64,000 nt of DNA from Candidatus Riflebacteria bacterium HGW-Riflebacteria-1 (GTDB lineage: Bacteria > Muiribacteriota > Ozemobacteria > Ozemobacterales > Ozemobacteraceae), in the NCBI GenBank assembly GCA_002839445.1, contig PGYB01000001.1, positions 470,735 through 534,734 on the forward strand, written 5' to 3'. Each line of letters starts with the position of its first letter. The stretch's first letter is position 1. This document shows, in pieces, positions 1 to 8,240 of the stretch. The translations under genes were made by a program, and so were the position numbers. Below the pieces are notes generated by a model. It did no database searches. It was given only the letters and a program-made list of their open reading frames with translations, and was not told where the DNA came from.

Positions 1-1660
1 CGCACGCAAGCAGTAGCTGTGAATGATCGCCTGCGCCAAGATAGCTCGCGCACACTGCCAGATTAAGCTGCTCAAAATGCTTCTGCCATTCCAACGAGCC
101 GTCTGATAAATCAACCAGAGCTGACGTTATCTTCTCGATCTCTTGGCGTAAAGCTTTTGAGCATTTTGGCAATGGAATCTGCCGCACCTGAGTAACCGTC
201 ACGTGAAAACTGTGAAAACTGCCGCTGAACCACGCGTTTACCAGCAGACTGTTCAGCAGGCCGAGCACAAACAACTCAGAGTATTCTGATTTCGCAACAA
301 TAAAAGACAGCGAATTTTTCGGAAAAAAGCCACCTTTGTCATACGCCGCCACCAATCTGGTTTTCAGCCGCTCGTTGCGAATGTTCTGATAAAGAATCTT
401 GGCCCCGGAAAAAGTCTTCTCATCACCGGCATAAGCCAGATGCGGGCCGTAGTCGATGTAATTTCCCTGCCAGTTAATCTTGAATGGCGCCAGTTCACGG
501 CCACGCAGCACCGGCCGGTGAGCCTCGGTCAATGCGGCGCCACAGACATAGCGCGAGACCTTGCCTTCGCGTTTCAAAGACTCCTGTATGCCGACGCCGA
601 CCCGGCAACTCTCCCCCAGCCTGCCGCATTCATTCATCTTTGCAAAAACCTGCTGCAGCTCAGCAGGAACAATAGCCTGGCGCAAGCCACTGCTCTCTTC
701 AAATGTTGCGGCAGCTGCAACATAGTGCTGGCGCCAGCCTTCTGTTTCAGAATAGGCTGTATGCACAGTCAATTGATACAGCTCTTCAGGCCTGGTCGCA
801 TCAACGATCACAACTACCGGCAAGACGCCGGGCGCCATTGCAAAAAATCTTTCAGGAAGCATAAAAAGAGACCTGACAAGATGATCGGCAAAGACAAAGC
901 GCCTGATGCGGCGACACTGATGATTTACCAGATAGGTGTGCGAAGTCAGCATGATCAGCCGGCCGCCTGGCCTGAGAGCCCGCAAGCTGCCTTCGATAAA
1001 AAAAGTATAAAGATCTTTTTCGCCCTCTCCTGTGTGATAGAGCTCCAGAAGCCGATCTTTAAAAGAATCGTCAAGATTAACCCGGTATGGTGGGTTACCA
1101 ATAATAACCGAAAACTCCTGTGCAGGCGGTTCCAGCAGAAAATCGCGCTTTTCGAGCGCCGGCCAACCGCACCCCGGAAACGCGCATATTAGCCGGGTCA
1201 GGCAGACAAACAACGCCTGCAGGTCAATGTCATAACCGTGAATCCGATTTAAAAAACTGGCATGACCGTGAGATTGCTTCGTCTCCCTCTCGTTCTCGTA
1301 ATCGTAATCGCTCTTTCGTTCTGCGCCAATCTGCGAAATCTGCTGATGCTCTCTATTGTCTTTCTGCCCTTTCTGCCCTTTCTGCCCTTTCTGCAGATAC
1401 GCAGCCATCGCCATCAGAAAGCTGCCGTCACCGCAGGCCGGGTCGAGAATATCGCCGGCAGCGCCTGGTTCAGACATTTCTACCAATCGGGTAGCCAGGT
1501 TTTCAGGGGTGTAAAACTGCCCGGTGCTGCGCTTACGCTTTTTTTCACGGCGTTCAAGGTCGGGCACCAGACCGTCAGCAGACGTTTTGAGAATTATTTC
1601 GCAATCAGTCAATGAGGTAAAGATGTTCGCCAGTTCCGCTGGAGCGCCAAGACAGCGCAA
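1..1660 (-). CDS. Type IIG-like N6-adenine DNA methyltransferase, partial, start unclear
   Basis: The frame is open from the left edge to a stop at about 1805 (reverse strand). It encodes GQFYTP (about 1505-1522), the SAM-binding motif DPACGDGSFL (about 1415-1444), GYDID (about 1223-1237) and the catalytic motif NPPY (1085-1096). A long TaqI-like target-recognition region follows, with RGRELAPFK and a KNSLSFIV stretch. This is the Eco57I / Type IIG restriction-methylase architecture: it methylates adenine and may also cut. The C-terminus is lost at the window edge. There is no ATG before GQFYTP; candidate starts are TTG at 1658-1660 or 1610-1612, and upstream sequence is repeat-derived, so the gene may be 5'-truncated. 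Between DPACGDG and GYDID lies an insertion of about 35 residues built from dispersed repeats (KGQKGQKGQK, DYDYENERE). Family assignment is firm; activity is uncertain. Confidence 0.8.
   Translation of the reverse strand, partial: MRCLGAPAELANIFTSLTDCEIILKTSADGLVPDLERREKKRKRSTGQFYTPENLATRLVEMSEPGAAGDILDPACGDGSFLMAMAAYLQKGQKGQKGQKDNREHQQISQIGAERKSDYDYENERETKQSHGHASFLNRIHGYDIDLQALFVCLTRLICAFPGCGWPALEKRDFLLEPPAQEFSVIIGNPPYRVNLDDSFKDRLLELYHTGEGEKDLYTFFIEGSLRALRPGGRLIMLTSHTYLVNHQCRRIRRFVFADHLVRSLFMLPERFFAMAPGVLPVVVIVDATRPEELYQLTVHTAYSETEGWRQHYVAAAATFEESSGLRQAIVPAELQQVFAKMNECGRLGESCRVGVGIQESLKREGKVSRYVCGAALTEAHRPVLRGRELAPFKINWQGNYIDYGPHLAYAGDEKTFSGAKILYQNIRNERLKTRLVAAYDKGGFFPKNSLSFIVAKSEYSELFVLGLLNSLLVNAWFSGSFHSFHVTVTQVRQIPLPKCSKALRQEIEKITSALVDLSDGSLEWQKHFEQLNLAVCASYLGAGDHSQLLLAC
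1270..1345. repeat. Composite of repeat families R4, R1 and R2 inside the methyltransferase gene
   Basis: In order on the plus strand are GAGATTGCTTCGTC (1270-1283), CTCGTAATCGTAATCG (about 1295-1310) and TGCGCCAATCTGCGAAATC (about 1322-1340). Each matches a motif found in non-coding gaps elsewhere in the window, for example 23564-23612 and 21591-21617. The reading frame stays open through all three. A tandem TTTCTGCCC repeat (about 1359-1391), encoding KGQ units, follows. Confidence 0.75.
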
Positions 1661-1695
1661 GATCTCTGCTGGAGATGCCAGACCGGACGGGGAGT

Positions 1696-1732
1696 GAAGA
1701 TGGATTCTGCGACTGCGCGCAGAATGACAAAG
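1696..1732. repeat. R3 dispersed repeat
   Basis: The segment carries ATGGATTCTGCG followed by GCGCAGAATGACAAAG, an internally inverted unit. Relatives lie at 41181-41223 (ending in CCAGAATGACAAAG) and 48420-48467 (starting ATGGATTCTGGGC). It lies where the methyltransferase N-terminus would be expected. Confidence 0.65.
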
Positions 1733-2048
1733 TTTTGTCTGATATGTTGCAGCGATCTTGCTGTTAAACCACGAAAACAATGTAATCAATGAGAAACACC
1801 TGCATTACTTTGTAAATTTGCGCCAGCCACAAGGGCAGAGATTAAACAGTTTTTCGATTACGATTACGACGCGCAGGATGCGCTAGTGCCAGGGCGCATG
1901 AGGATTAGGCTGCTCTTATGGCTTCAGCCGTTAGAGCAGCGTATCCCGCCAGGGCTCCCCGGGGCCGCGCACGCGCACGAGAATAGGCAAGAAAGCGACA
2001 AAACAATTTCGCTGAAAAGGCATTTTGCAGGTTGTTCATCTTATAACA

Positions 2049-2076
2049 GTAGGGGTTCAACATGTTGAACCCCTAC
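2049..2076. repeat. 28-bp perfect palindrome, possible terminator
   Basis: The central part is AGGGGTTCAACATG, and the complete 28 bases equal their own reverse complement. It lies 45 bp downstream of the stop codon of the Wzz gene. It could fold into a strong hairpin and act as a terminator, but no clear T-run follows, so it may be a mobile repeat or a dyad protein site. Confidence 0.5.
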
Positions 2077-2120
2077 GCAAAATACGATGGATATGAGATG
2101 TTACGCAGCTGCCGGACAAC

Positions 2121-3344
2121 CTAGGCGGCCTGAGCAGCCTGTTTCGCGTCCTGTTCCTTGCGACGCCTGATGAATTCAATCAGAAACGCAGCGAAAACTC
2201 CGAGAACACCGGCGCTTAAACCGGCTAGAATAACCATGATAGAACGGCGCGGCTTAGACTTGAGTTCTGGCGCCCGGGCCACATCGATCACTTCAAACTG
2301 GCTGCCCTCTTCGGCTTCCGCGATTTTAGACATTTCGTGCTGTTCGGTGAGAACACCGAACACCTTTTCCTTAACCTTGAGATTGCGCTGCAGGCGCGCA
2401 AATTCAAGTGCCAGCTGCGGTAACGTCGCAATATCTTTTTCGGTCAGGCCGATTTCCTTTTCGAGAGCAGCTATTTTTGCCTCTTCAGAAACCTTCTGGC
2501 CCTCTATTTTTACCAGCTCTGGCACACTCCCAGAAGATTTTAACAAGCTTTCCTGCATCTGCAGCGAAACGCCAGCCCCGATCTTTTCGGCTTCAAGTCG
2601 CGCCAGCTTTTCGATCACTGTTGCAGCCTGCTTTTCGAGAGCAAACATTTTGTGCTGATCCTGAAATGCCTTGAAAATTTCTTCCGATTGCTCAAGTTCC
2701 TTGCTGACTTTCTCAAGCTGTTGCTCAATGAAAACACGTTTTTCTTTCTGGGGTCCGCGCGCGAAACTGCTGAGATACGAGACATAGGCCATGGCGATCT
2801 CGGCAGAGACTTCTGGAGAAAGGGTTTCTGCAGAAATAGTGATCAGACCATCTTTGTCTTTGTCGACTGATACAATCCTGTCAACGATCTTCAAAAGCTC
2901 GTCATACTTGATATCTTCTTTTGGGCTGTCGCCAACAATTGCCGGGTTGCTGGCAATGCCAAAACGCTTGATAATGCGATCGCTCATCGTGCGGCTCTTG
3001 AGATAAACCATCAGATATTCAGAACCACCGCCACCGCCAAGACCAGGTATCATGCCGGCAAACGGCAGACTGCTGAGAGCGCTGAGCTTGCTGTTTGAAT
3101 GCACGAATATCGTCGAGCTGGCCTTGAAATGGTTGGGCAAAGTCAAACTGTAGATTGCTACGACAATCGCGACCACGAACGGCATGACAATAACCAGCTT
3201 CCAATGCTTCACCAGCACTCTGAACAGCTCGAAAAGATCGATTTCATCTTCTTCGAGACCCATAAGAATCTCGCGCTTGATGAGCTCTTCCTTGACTTCT
3301 TTCTTCAGCTGTTCGGGATCGATGTCTTTGAATTTTTCTGTCAT
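2121..3344 (-). CDS. Wzz/GumC-type polysaccharide co-polymerase
   Basis: This 407-residue protein has the Wzz layout. A cytoplasmic acidic N-terminus leads to a first membrane helix (about residues 51-69), then a periplasmic region with the conserved LPNHFKASSTIFV strand. A glycine run follows at about 102-106, then a long coiled-coil section (about 200-345) and a second helix (about 372-393) with an Arg/Lys-rich tail. Wzz proteins set the chain length of exported polysaccharide with a Wzy polymerase. There is no C-terminal kinase domain. The start lies only 5 bp after the upstream gene, so it is probably the last gene of the 2.1-10.5 kb operon. The O-antigen-ligase-like protein at 14274-17117 is a possible partner. 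Family is secure; the polysaccharide is unknown. Confidence 0.88.
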   Translation of the reverse strand: MTEKFKDIDPEQLKKEVKEELIKREILMGLEEDEIDLFELFRVLVKHWKLVIVMPFVVAIVVAIYSLTLPNHFKASSTIFVHSNSKLSALSSLPFAGMIPGLGGGGGSEYLMVYLKSRTMSDRIIKRFGIASNPAIVGDSPKEDIKYDELLKIVDRIVSVDKDKDGLITISAETLSPEVSAEIAMAYVSYLSSFARGPQKEKRVFIEQQLEKVSKELEQSEEIFKAFQDQHKMFALEKQAATVIEKLARLEAEKIGAGVSLQMQESLLKSSGSVPELVKIEGQKVSEEAKIAALEKEIGLTEKDIATLPQLALEFARLQRNLKVKEKVFGVLTEQHEMSKIAEAEEGSQFEVIDVARAPELKSKPRRSIMVILAGLSAGVLGVFAAFLIEFIRRRKEQDAKQAAQAA

Positions 3345-3349
3345 TGCGT

Positions 3350-4474
3350 TTATTCTTCGATTATTTCTACATTCGCGCGTGGCAGCATCATCTTTTCGCC
3401 AGTCGACAGGGTTTCGATTTCGACAACGCGCACTTTTGCTTCTGAAGGTATGATTACCGGCTTTTCGGGCAGCGATACTACCTTGGCTACTTCCCCGAAA
3501 TGCGGCTGCCTGATGATGCGAACCAGAGTGCCGATGGTCATGCCGTTATTAGGGGCATGCTTCTGATCAGCGATGTTAGCATCAGCGATCGGAATAACGA
3601 CTTCGGGCCTGATTACGCCGGCGCGAATCTGAGTTGCCCCGTTGATTGAGGTTTTGCGCCCTTCTGCACCATTGAGCAAGTCGAAAGTCTTTTTAGCCAT
3701 GTTGATCTTGCCGAAACCTTCGGTGACAACCAGCGTGATGCCTTTGTCTTCGGTACCGGTTATTGCCACACCAAGATCGTAGCCAAGAAATTCTTTGAGA
3801 TCGTGAGCATCGTAACCGCCAACGATAACTCCCTTGACACCAAGCTCAACAGCCCGGTCGAGAGCGGCAGCAGTTACCAGAGATCCGCCAACAATGATCT
3901 TGCCTTTGTGTTCGAGCGTGATGTTATCTTTGTCGAGCACGTCTGATGGCGATTTTACCGCCATTTTAAGTTCACCGATTACCTCGGGGCCGATGCCGAA
4001 AATGCCCTGAATAAAGGTCGCAGCAGTGTTGACCTTAACGCCTTCGCCAGGATATACGTCATCGATAATGCCGTCGACATAAGCATAAACTTCAACCGGA
4101 ATCGGCGGTTCGCGCAGAATGGCCTGCCCGGTCACGGTAGAAAGGCTTTCGACAGTGCCTTTAATCGGCGAACGCACATAGCTTTTGAAAAAGCCAAAGA
4201 AACCCTGGGTTTCAGCGATTACTTCGTCTTTTTCAAGAAAGTCGCCCTCTTTCTTAACCAGAAAATCAGTGATTTCACGGGCTTCGCAGCCCAGGATATT
4301 GGCGATATTTACCGGATAAACGTTTCCCGGCAGATTGGTTGAGGCGACTACCGACTCGGCAGTCACGCGATCGCCCTTCTTAACATGAACATCGCCTTTA
4401 AGCGGCAATCTTCTGTCTTTTTCGACTAGTGTTCTTGCAACGATTTTAAGACCTGGGGTATATGCACTGGCCAT
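3350..4474 (-). CDS. Barrel-sandwich plus KOW-domain protein of unknown function
   Basis: This 374-residue soluble protein has no signal peptide. The N-terminal half has two hairpins typical of biotinyl/lipoyl-like or RnfC-type barrels: GDVHVKKGDRV at about 27-37, and VRSPIKGTVESLS at about 99-111. A middle alpha/beta part contains IIVGGSLVTAAALDRA and VKGVIVGGYDAHD. The C-terminal region (about 295-325) carries a KOW-like motif, GTLVRIIRQPHFGEVAKV. I do not recognise a function. It directly follows the GlmL/MutL-type ATPase gene (18 bp gap) and precedes the Wzz gene by 5 bp, so it is likely a working partner of that ATPase. A barrel could dock a carrier group or a membrane partner, but no lysine in a clear lipoyl motif is seen. 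Confidence 0.7.
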   Translation of the reverse strand: MASAYTPGLKIVARTLVEKDRRLPLKGDVHVKKGDRVTAESVVASTNLPGNVYPVNIANILGCEAREITDFLVKKEGDFLEKDEVIAETQGFFGFFKSYVRSPIKGTVESLSTVTGQAILREPPIPVEVYAYVDGIIDDVYPGEGVKVNTAATFIQGIFGIGPEVIGELKMAVKSPSDVLDKDNITLEHKGKIIVGGSLVTAAALDRAVELGVKGVIVGGYDAHDLKEFLGYDLGVAITGTEDKGITLVVTEGFGKINMAKKTFDLLNGAEGRKTSINGATQIRAGVIRPEVVIPIADANIADQKHAPNNGMTIGTLVRIIRQPHFGEVAKVVSLPEKPVIIPSEAKVRVVEIETLSTGEKMMLPRANVEIIEE

Positions 4475-4492
4475 TGATTGTTGTCCTTTCGC

Positions 4493-6298
4493 TTACAGAC
4501 CAGGATAAAGATCCATGGCTTTGTACCAAGACTTAACCAGCTTAACGCGCTCGGCCTTGTCTTTTGGGAACGTGAACGGGCGACCACGGGTGTCGAATAT
4601 TACACCAACCACGCCGCCATGCACTTCAGCTTCGATTTCCTTGCCATCACCGGCGCCCATATCAAAGCCCCATTTCGGCTTGACAAAAACGCGGGCGGTT
4701 TCACCCACCGGCAACGGAACTACTGTCAGTTCGCCGCCATTGAGTGTCTTGCTGATTTTTTCACCGTTCTTTCTGGTCAGCGTAAAGTCGAGAACAGCTG
4801 CACCAGGCTTTGTCGTGCCAACTGGCGCGACACAGGTGCCGAGATAAATCAGGCAGTCGCGCTCAAAGACGCTCAGAGCGGCATCTTCGTGCACCTTGGC
4901 AAGAACGCCCAGCTGCGGCATCATAAAAATCGAGTCAACAGTCAGCTGCGTAATGCCTTCGGGCAGAAATGAATCGATAAGCATCATTGCAGTCTGCTGG
5001 CGGCGCGGAGCGTGCGAGAGAACGCCGCCCGAACCGATGAGCATGTTGAGATCCTTGAGGTTGACCAGAGTCTGACCGGTCATTGACTGCTCGAAAACGT
5101 CACCGATGGTTCTTTCCTGCTGAATGCCCTTTAGACCGACGGCCAGCGAGCGGTGCTGATCGAATGAAAGGCGCAGAGCCTCACGGGCGCAAGCCTGTTC
5201 GACCATCAGCTCTTCAAGCAGCGACGGAATTGTCGTCGGGCGGATCATCTTGTTCTTTACACGGTTACGCAGGTCGTGCTCTTCCATTTCGAAAGGTACC
5301 CAGCGCATGATATTCTCAAGACCGGCTTCAGCAAAAACGTTACTGATCGAATAGCTCATGCCGTAGTTGGCCGAAACCGACTTGTTGTAAATACCGCTGA
5401 ACACGCTGAAAACGTCGGTTGTAGCGCCACCGATGTCAGCGCCAACAACAGTGATTCCCATGCGCTTGCTGATCAATTGCATGATATCGCCAACAGCGCC
5501 AGGCGTCGGCATGATGTCTTCGTCGGTAAGTTCCATCAGATGGGGGTAACCGGGTGCGTGGCTCATGACGTGCTCAAGAAAAAGATGCTGAATCTTCTGA
5601 CGCGTCGGCATCAGATTTTCTCTTTCGAGCGTCGGCCTGAGATTGTCGGTAATATCGAGTGCAACCTTGTCGGCGAGGCGCTCTTTAATAAGCTCCTGCG
5701 CCTCTTTGTTGCCGGCATAAAGAACCGGCAGTTCGTAACCAACGCCTAGTCGCGCTTTCGGGTTGGCTGCCGCGATAATTTCGGCGAGCTCGACAACATG
5801 CGAGGTAGTGCCGCCATCAACGCCGCCTGACAACAGAATCATGTCGGGACGCAAATGCCTGATACGCTGAATTTTCTGATAGGGAAGGCGGCCATCGTTG
5901 GTCGCCAGAACGTCCATGACGATTGCGCCGGCGCCGAGAGCTGCGCGCGTAGCCGACTCACCCGACATGGTTTTAACCACACCAGTAACCATCATCTGCA
6001 GACCACCACCGGCAGAACTGGTCGATACATAAAGATCGACGCCCTTGCCATCGGTGACCGGCTTAATAATAGCTTTGCCGTCATCGGTCAGAATCTGGCG
6101 CCCGGCCAGTTCCTGAACTTCTGACACGGCATTGAGCACGCCCTGTGTAACGTCTTCAACTGGTGCTTCTACGGTTGTCGGCGCTTCGCCGCGAACGATC
6201 AGGCGGAAAACGCCGTCGCGCTTTTCGATCAGAATCGCCTTGGTAGTGGTACTACCGCAGTCCGTAGCCAGGATGCTTTGAATATCACCTTTGCTCAC
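4493..6298 (-). CDS. GlmL/MutL-family ASKHA ATPase
   Basis: The protein has an ASKHA (actin/Hsp70/sugar-kinase) nucleotide-binding fold of the GlmL/MutL family. The phosphate-1 motif ATDCGSTTTKAIL lies near the N-terminus, and a second motif, GADIGGATTDVFSVFSG, about residue 300. Relatives chaperone glutamate or ornithine mutases, but no mutase subunit lies nearby. Here it is embedded with membrane proteins. I chose the GTG at 6296-6298 (601 residues), because it is preceded by GGAAGGTGA and begins just before the ATPase motif; an upstream start at 6385 would add 29 residues overlapping the previous gene. With this start it overlaps the preceding gene by 14 bp. ATP binding is likely; the client is unknown. 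Confidence 0.85.
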   Translation of the reverse strand: MSKGDIQSILATDCGSTTTKAILIEKRDGVFRLIVRGEAPTTVEAPVEDVTQGVLNAVSEVQELAGRQILTDDGKAIIKPVTDGKGVDLYVSTSSAGGGLQMMVTGVVKTMSGESATRAALGAGAIVMDVLATNDGRLPYQKIQRIRHLRPDMILLSGGVDGGTTSHVVELAEIIAAANPKARLGVGYELPVLYAGNKEAQELIKERLADKVALDITDNLRPTLERENLMPTRQKIQHLFLEHVMSHAPGYPHLMELTDEDIMPTPGAVGDIMQLISKRMGITVVGADIGGATTDVFSVFSGIYNKSVSANYGMSYSISNVFAEAGLENIMRWVPFEMEEHDLRNRVKNKMIRPTTIPSLLEELMVEQACAREALRLSFDQHRSLAVGLKGIQQERTIGDVFEQSMTGQTLVNLKDLNMLIGSGGVLSHAPRRQQTAMMLIDSFLPEGITQLTVDSIFMMPQLGVLAKVHEDAALSVFERDCLIYLGTCVAPVGTTKPGAAVLDFTLTRKNGEKISKTLNGGELTVVPLPVGETARVFVKPKWGFDMGAGDGKEIEAEVHGGVVGVIFDTRGRPFTFPKDKAERVKLVKSWYKAMDLYPGL

Positions 6299-6629
6299 GT
6301 GATTCACCTTCCTTAGTATCTTTTTTAGATTTCTCCAGGTCTTCGATGCTGACGATAAGGCTCTCAATGCGATCACGATCGGCAATCATCGCCTGTAACT
6401 TTTCCATCTTGACCGGGTCAAATATCATTTCGAGAATCGGCCCGAAAATGATCATACTGCTGTATCCGAGAAAGGACAGCGGCTTGGCCATTTCGAGAGC
6501 CATAATTACCGGAACGCTCATGCGGCGGGCATGCACTGCTGCGGCGATAGAGGCAGAAAACTCGTCGAGCTCGGCAGCAGAAAACTTCTGCTGCTCATCA
6601 GGCCCTTTCGGAATCGTCCACATGCCCAT
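6285..6629 (-). CDS. Small conserved-looking protein of the membrane operon
   Basis: This 114-residue protein is unrecognised. Residues about 44-70 form a hydrophobic stretch (ALEMAKPLSFLGYSSMIIFG) that could be a membrane or amphipathic helix. The C-terminal part is a charged, probably coiled segment ending in a Lys/Glu-rich tail. Its stop overlaps the ATPase start by 14 bp, suggesting translational coupling and equimolar production. Its likely role is to link the ATPase to the membrane proteins encoded upstream; that is inference only. An internal Met at residue 3 is an alternative start. Confidence 0.7.
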   Translation of the reverse strand: MGMWTIPKGPDEQQKFSAAELDEFSASIAAAVHARRMSVPVIMALEMAKPLSFLGYSSMIIFGPILEMIFDPVKMEKLQAMIADRDRIESLIVSIEDLEKSKKDTKEGESREQR

Positions 6630-6650
6630 CAGTGCAACACCCCGCCGACC

Positions 6651-7313
6651 TTAAACAATGCCAAGCCAGTCCGAGAGCAGGAACTGGAAACGACCGATGA
6701 GCAGCGAAATACGACCCATAACGGTAGCGCCGAATGCCGCGCCGAAGCTGACCATCAGAAACCAGATGCCAACGCGTGACAGGTTGCCGTATATCGGGCC
6801 ACGATGCTCAGTGCTGAAGAAGAAGTAGAACAGGCACGAGATCGAACCGACCACCAGAACGAGGTTTGAGAAGCTCTGAAAAAAGTCGCCAGCAACTACT
6901 ATCGGTCTGATTGCCTTGGCAACCTGTGGAATCAGAAACTGCTGAGTCGAATAAACAATGGCCAGACCGGTTGACACGCCCATAACGAAGGCAACGGTAA
7001 AACGGCTTACCCATGAATAGTTTGCAGAAAGCCTGAACAGCATCAGCAGTCCGAGAAAACCCGGAATTAACAGGGAATATTCTGGCGGAGCGCTGGCGGC
7101 CTGGCCGGTTGCGAACAGCGAAGGCATGATTTTGGCCAGCAGGTTCGGTTTGAGAACCTGGTGAAACGAAATCAGCGAAAAGTAATAGCCCGCCGAGACG
7201 CCGACAAAGAGGTGTTCAGCGAAACGATAGAACGGGTTATCCTTGATCAGAAAACTGAAACAGCAGAGGGTTATGAATGCTCCAACCCATACTGAAAGCG
7301 TTAATGTAGTCAT
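6651..7313 (-). CDS. Multi-pass membrane protein, unknown function
   Basis: This 220-residue protein is mostly hydrophobic with about six to seven predicted helices. The first is at residues 5-23 (LSVWVGAFITLCCFSFL), then about 33-50, 80-95, 103-122, 138-165 and 180-200. A conserved-looking segment, KDNPFYRFAEHLFVGVSAG, joins the first two helices. There is no signal peptide, enzyme motif or cofactor motif. The ribosome site GAGGAGAGAA precedes the ATG. It is the fourth gene of the operon; it fits an integral subunit of a membrane complex. I do not recognise a named family. Confidence 0.72.
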   Translation of the reverse strand: MTTLTLSVWVGAFITLCCFSFLIKDNPFYRFAEHLFVGVSAGYYFSLISFHQVLKPNLLAKIMPSLFATGQAASAPPEYSLLIPGFLGLLMLFRLSANYSWVSRFTVAFVMGVSTGLAIVYSTQQFLIPQVAKAIRPIVVAGDFFQSFSNLVLVVGSISCLFYFFFSTEHRGPIYGNLSRVGIWFLMVSFGAAFGATVMGRISLLIGRFQFLLSDWLGIV

Positions 7314-7327
7314 GGTGTATTCTCTCC

Positions 7328-8230
7328 TCAGGCCTTTTTATTCTTGGCGATTCTCTGCTCGGCAATATAAGCGATATTACCAATAATGATGAACAGCATG
7401 ATTACCAGATGTGCAATCGACTGCGGAGCCATGCCCTCGCGGCCTTTACCCATGTGATCAATCAGCTTCTCATACTCAGCAGCACCAGGAAGACCACCAG
7501 TCATGCCGACCAGCTGGCCAGTCTGCAGGTAGGTTATAAAACGCGGAATATTAACTGAAGTGCAACCGGCTGCCATCGGGCGCTTGTGGTCGCCAGCAAC
7601 GTTGATGAATGATTCGATACCGCCGGTGCCGGCAGTAAAGCTGACAATAATGCCAACATCGCTCATCGCGAATTTGCGGCCATCAGGATTCTTGAATATC
7701 CCCATTTCCTTGGTTGAGTTGCCATCGCGGTCTGACGGATACGGCCCCATAAAGTCAGTAACCAGGGCCTTAACGTGAATGATCGCGCCTGGTTTGTAAC
7801 CGAGATTTACGTAGTCCTCACCCTTTACCAGGGTCTTTTTACAGCCCGGCGCCAGCTTTCCGGCGGCCTTCATTTCGTCATAAGTCGCGGTGTATATCTC
7901 GACAGCCTTTGCCAGCGATCCCTCGGCCATTTCGCCACCAAGCGGCCAGTTGCCGCCACACAGCGGCCTGTGACCCTTTCTGAACATGTGGGTCAGAATC
8001 GCGATAGCAGAGGGCCCGAGTTCGGGTTCTGAAGCCGGGTCATAATCGAATGACAGAAAGCATCTGGTGCCTTCCGGCAGTGCGTCTACAAAATTATGCA
8101 GATTGGTTACCGACTTGCCGGGAAACACGGGAAAATCAAATTTGAGAAGCATTGGCAGAACTACCGATGCGGCTACAAACAGAAATACCCAGCGGCGGTC
8201 AAGGTTTTTTAATTTGATGAAGAATTCCAT
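7328..8230 (-). CDS. Bitopic membrane protein with large outer domain, unknown function
   Basis: This 300-residue protein has one membrane helix near each end (about 15-33, WVFLFVAASVVLPMLLKF, and about 272-291, IAHLVIMLFIIIGNIAYIA). The roughly 235 residues between are probably outside the cytoplasm. They include a DALPEGTRCFLSFDYDPAS segment, an IAILTHMFRKGHRP segment and a SFTAGTGGIESFINVAGDH segment. Four cysteines are present. No enzyme family is recognised. It sits between two multi-pass proteins of the same operon with gaps of 14 and 10 bp. GGAGACAACA precedes the start. Confidence 0.72.
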   Translation of the reverse strand: MEFFIKLKNLDRRWVFLFVAASVVLPMLLKFDFPVFPGKSVTNLHNFVDALPEGTRCFLSFDYDPASEPELGPSAIAILTHMFRKGHRPLCGGNWPLGGEMAEGSLAKAVEIYTATYDEMKAAGKLAPGCKKTLVKGEDYVNLGYKPGAIIHVKALVTDFMGPYPSDRDGNSTKEMGIFKNPDGRKFAMSDVGIIVSFTAGTGGIESFINVAGDHKRPMAAGCTSVNIPRFITYLQTGQLVGMTGGLPGAAEYEKLIDHMGKGREGMAPQSIAHLVIMLFIIIGNIAYIAEQRIAKNKKA

Positions 8231-8240
8231 TGTTGTCTCC

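Larger units (their letters stand above)
1661..2120. other. Gene-free stretch with repeats
   Basis: This 460-bp gap between the methyltransferase and the Wzz gene has no convincing gene. It contains an R3-type repeat (1696-1732), an R1 motif CGATTACGATTACGA (1855-1869), a GC-rich stretch near 1950-1980 and a 28-bp perfect palindrome at 2049-2076. A short plus-strand frame at 1886-2068 looks like chance. Confidence 0.6.

Noticed and set aside
440..1494. Plus-strand frames across the methyltransferase
   Set aside because: They are antisense to the methyltransferase, which has clear motifs.
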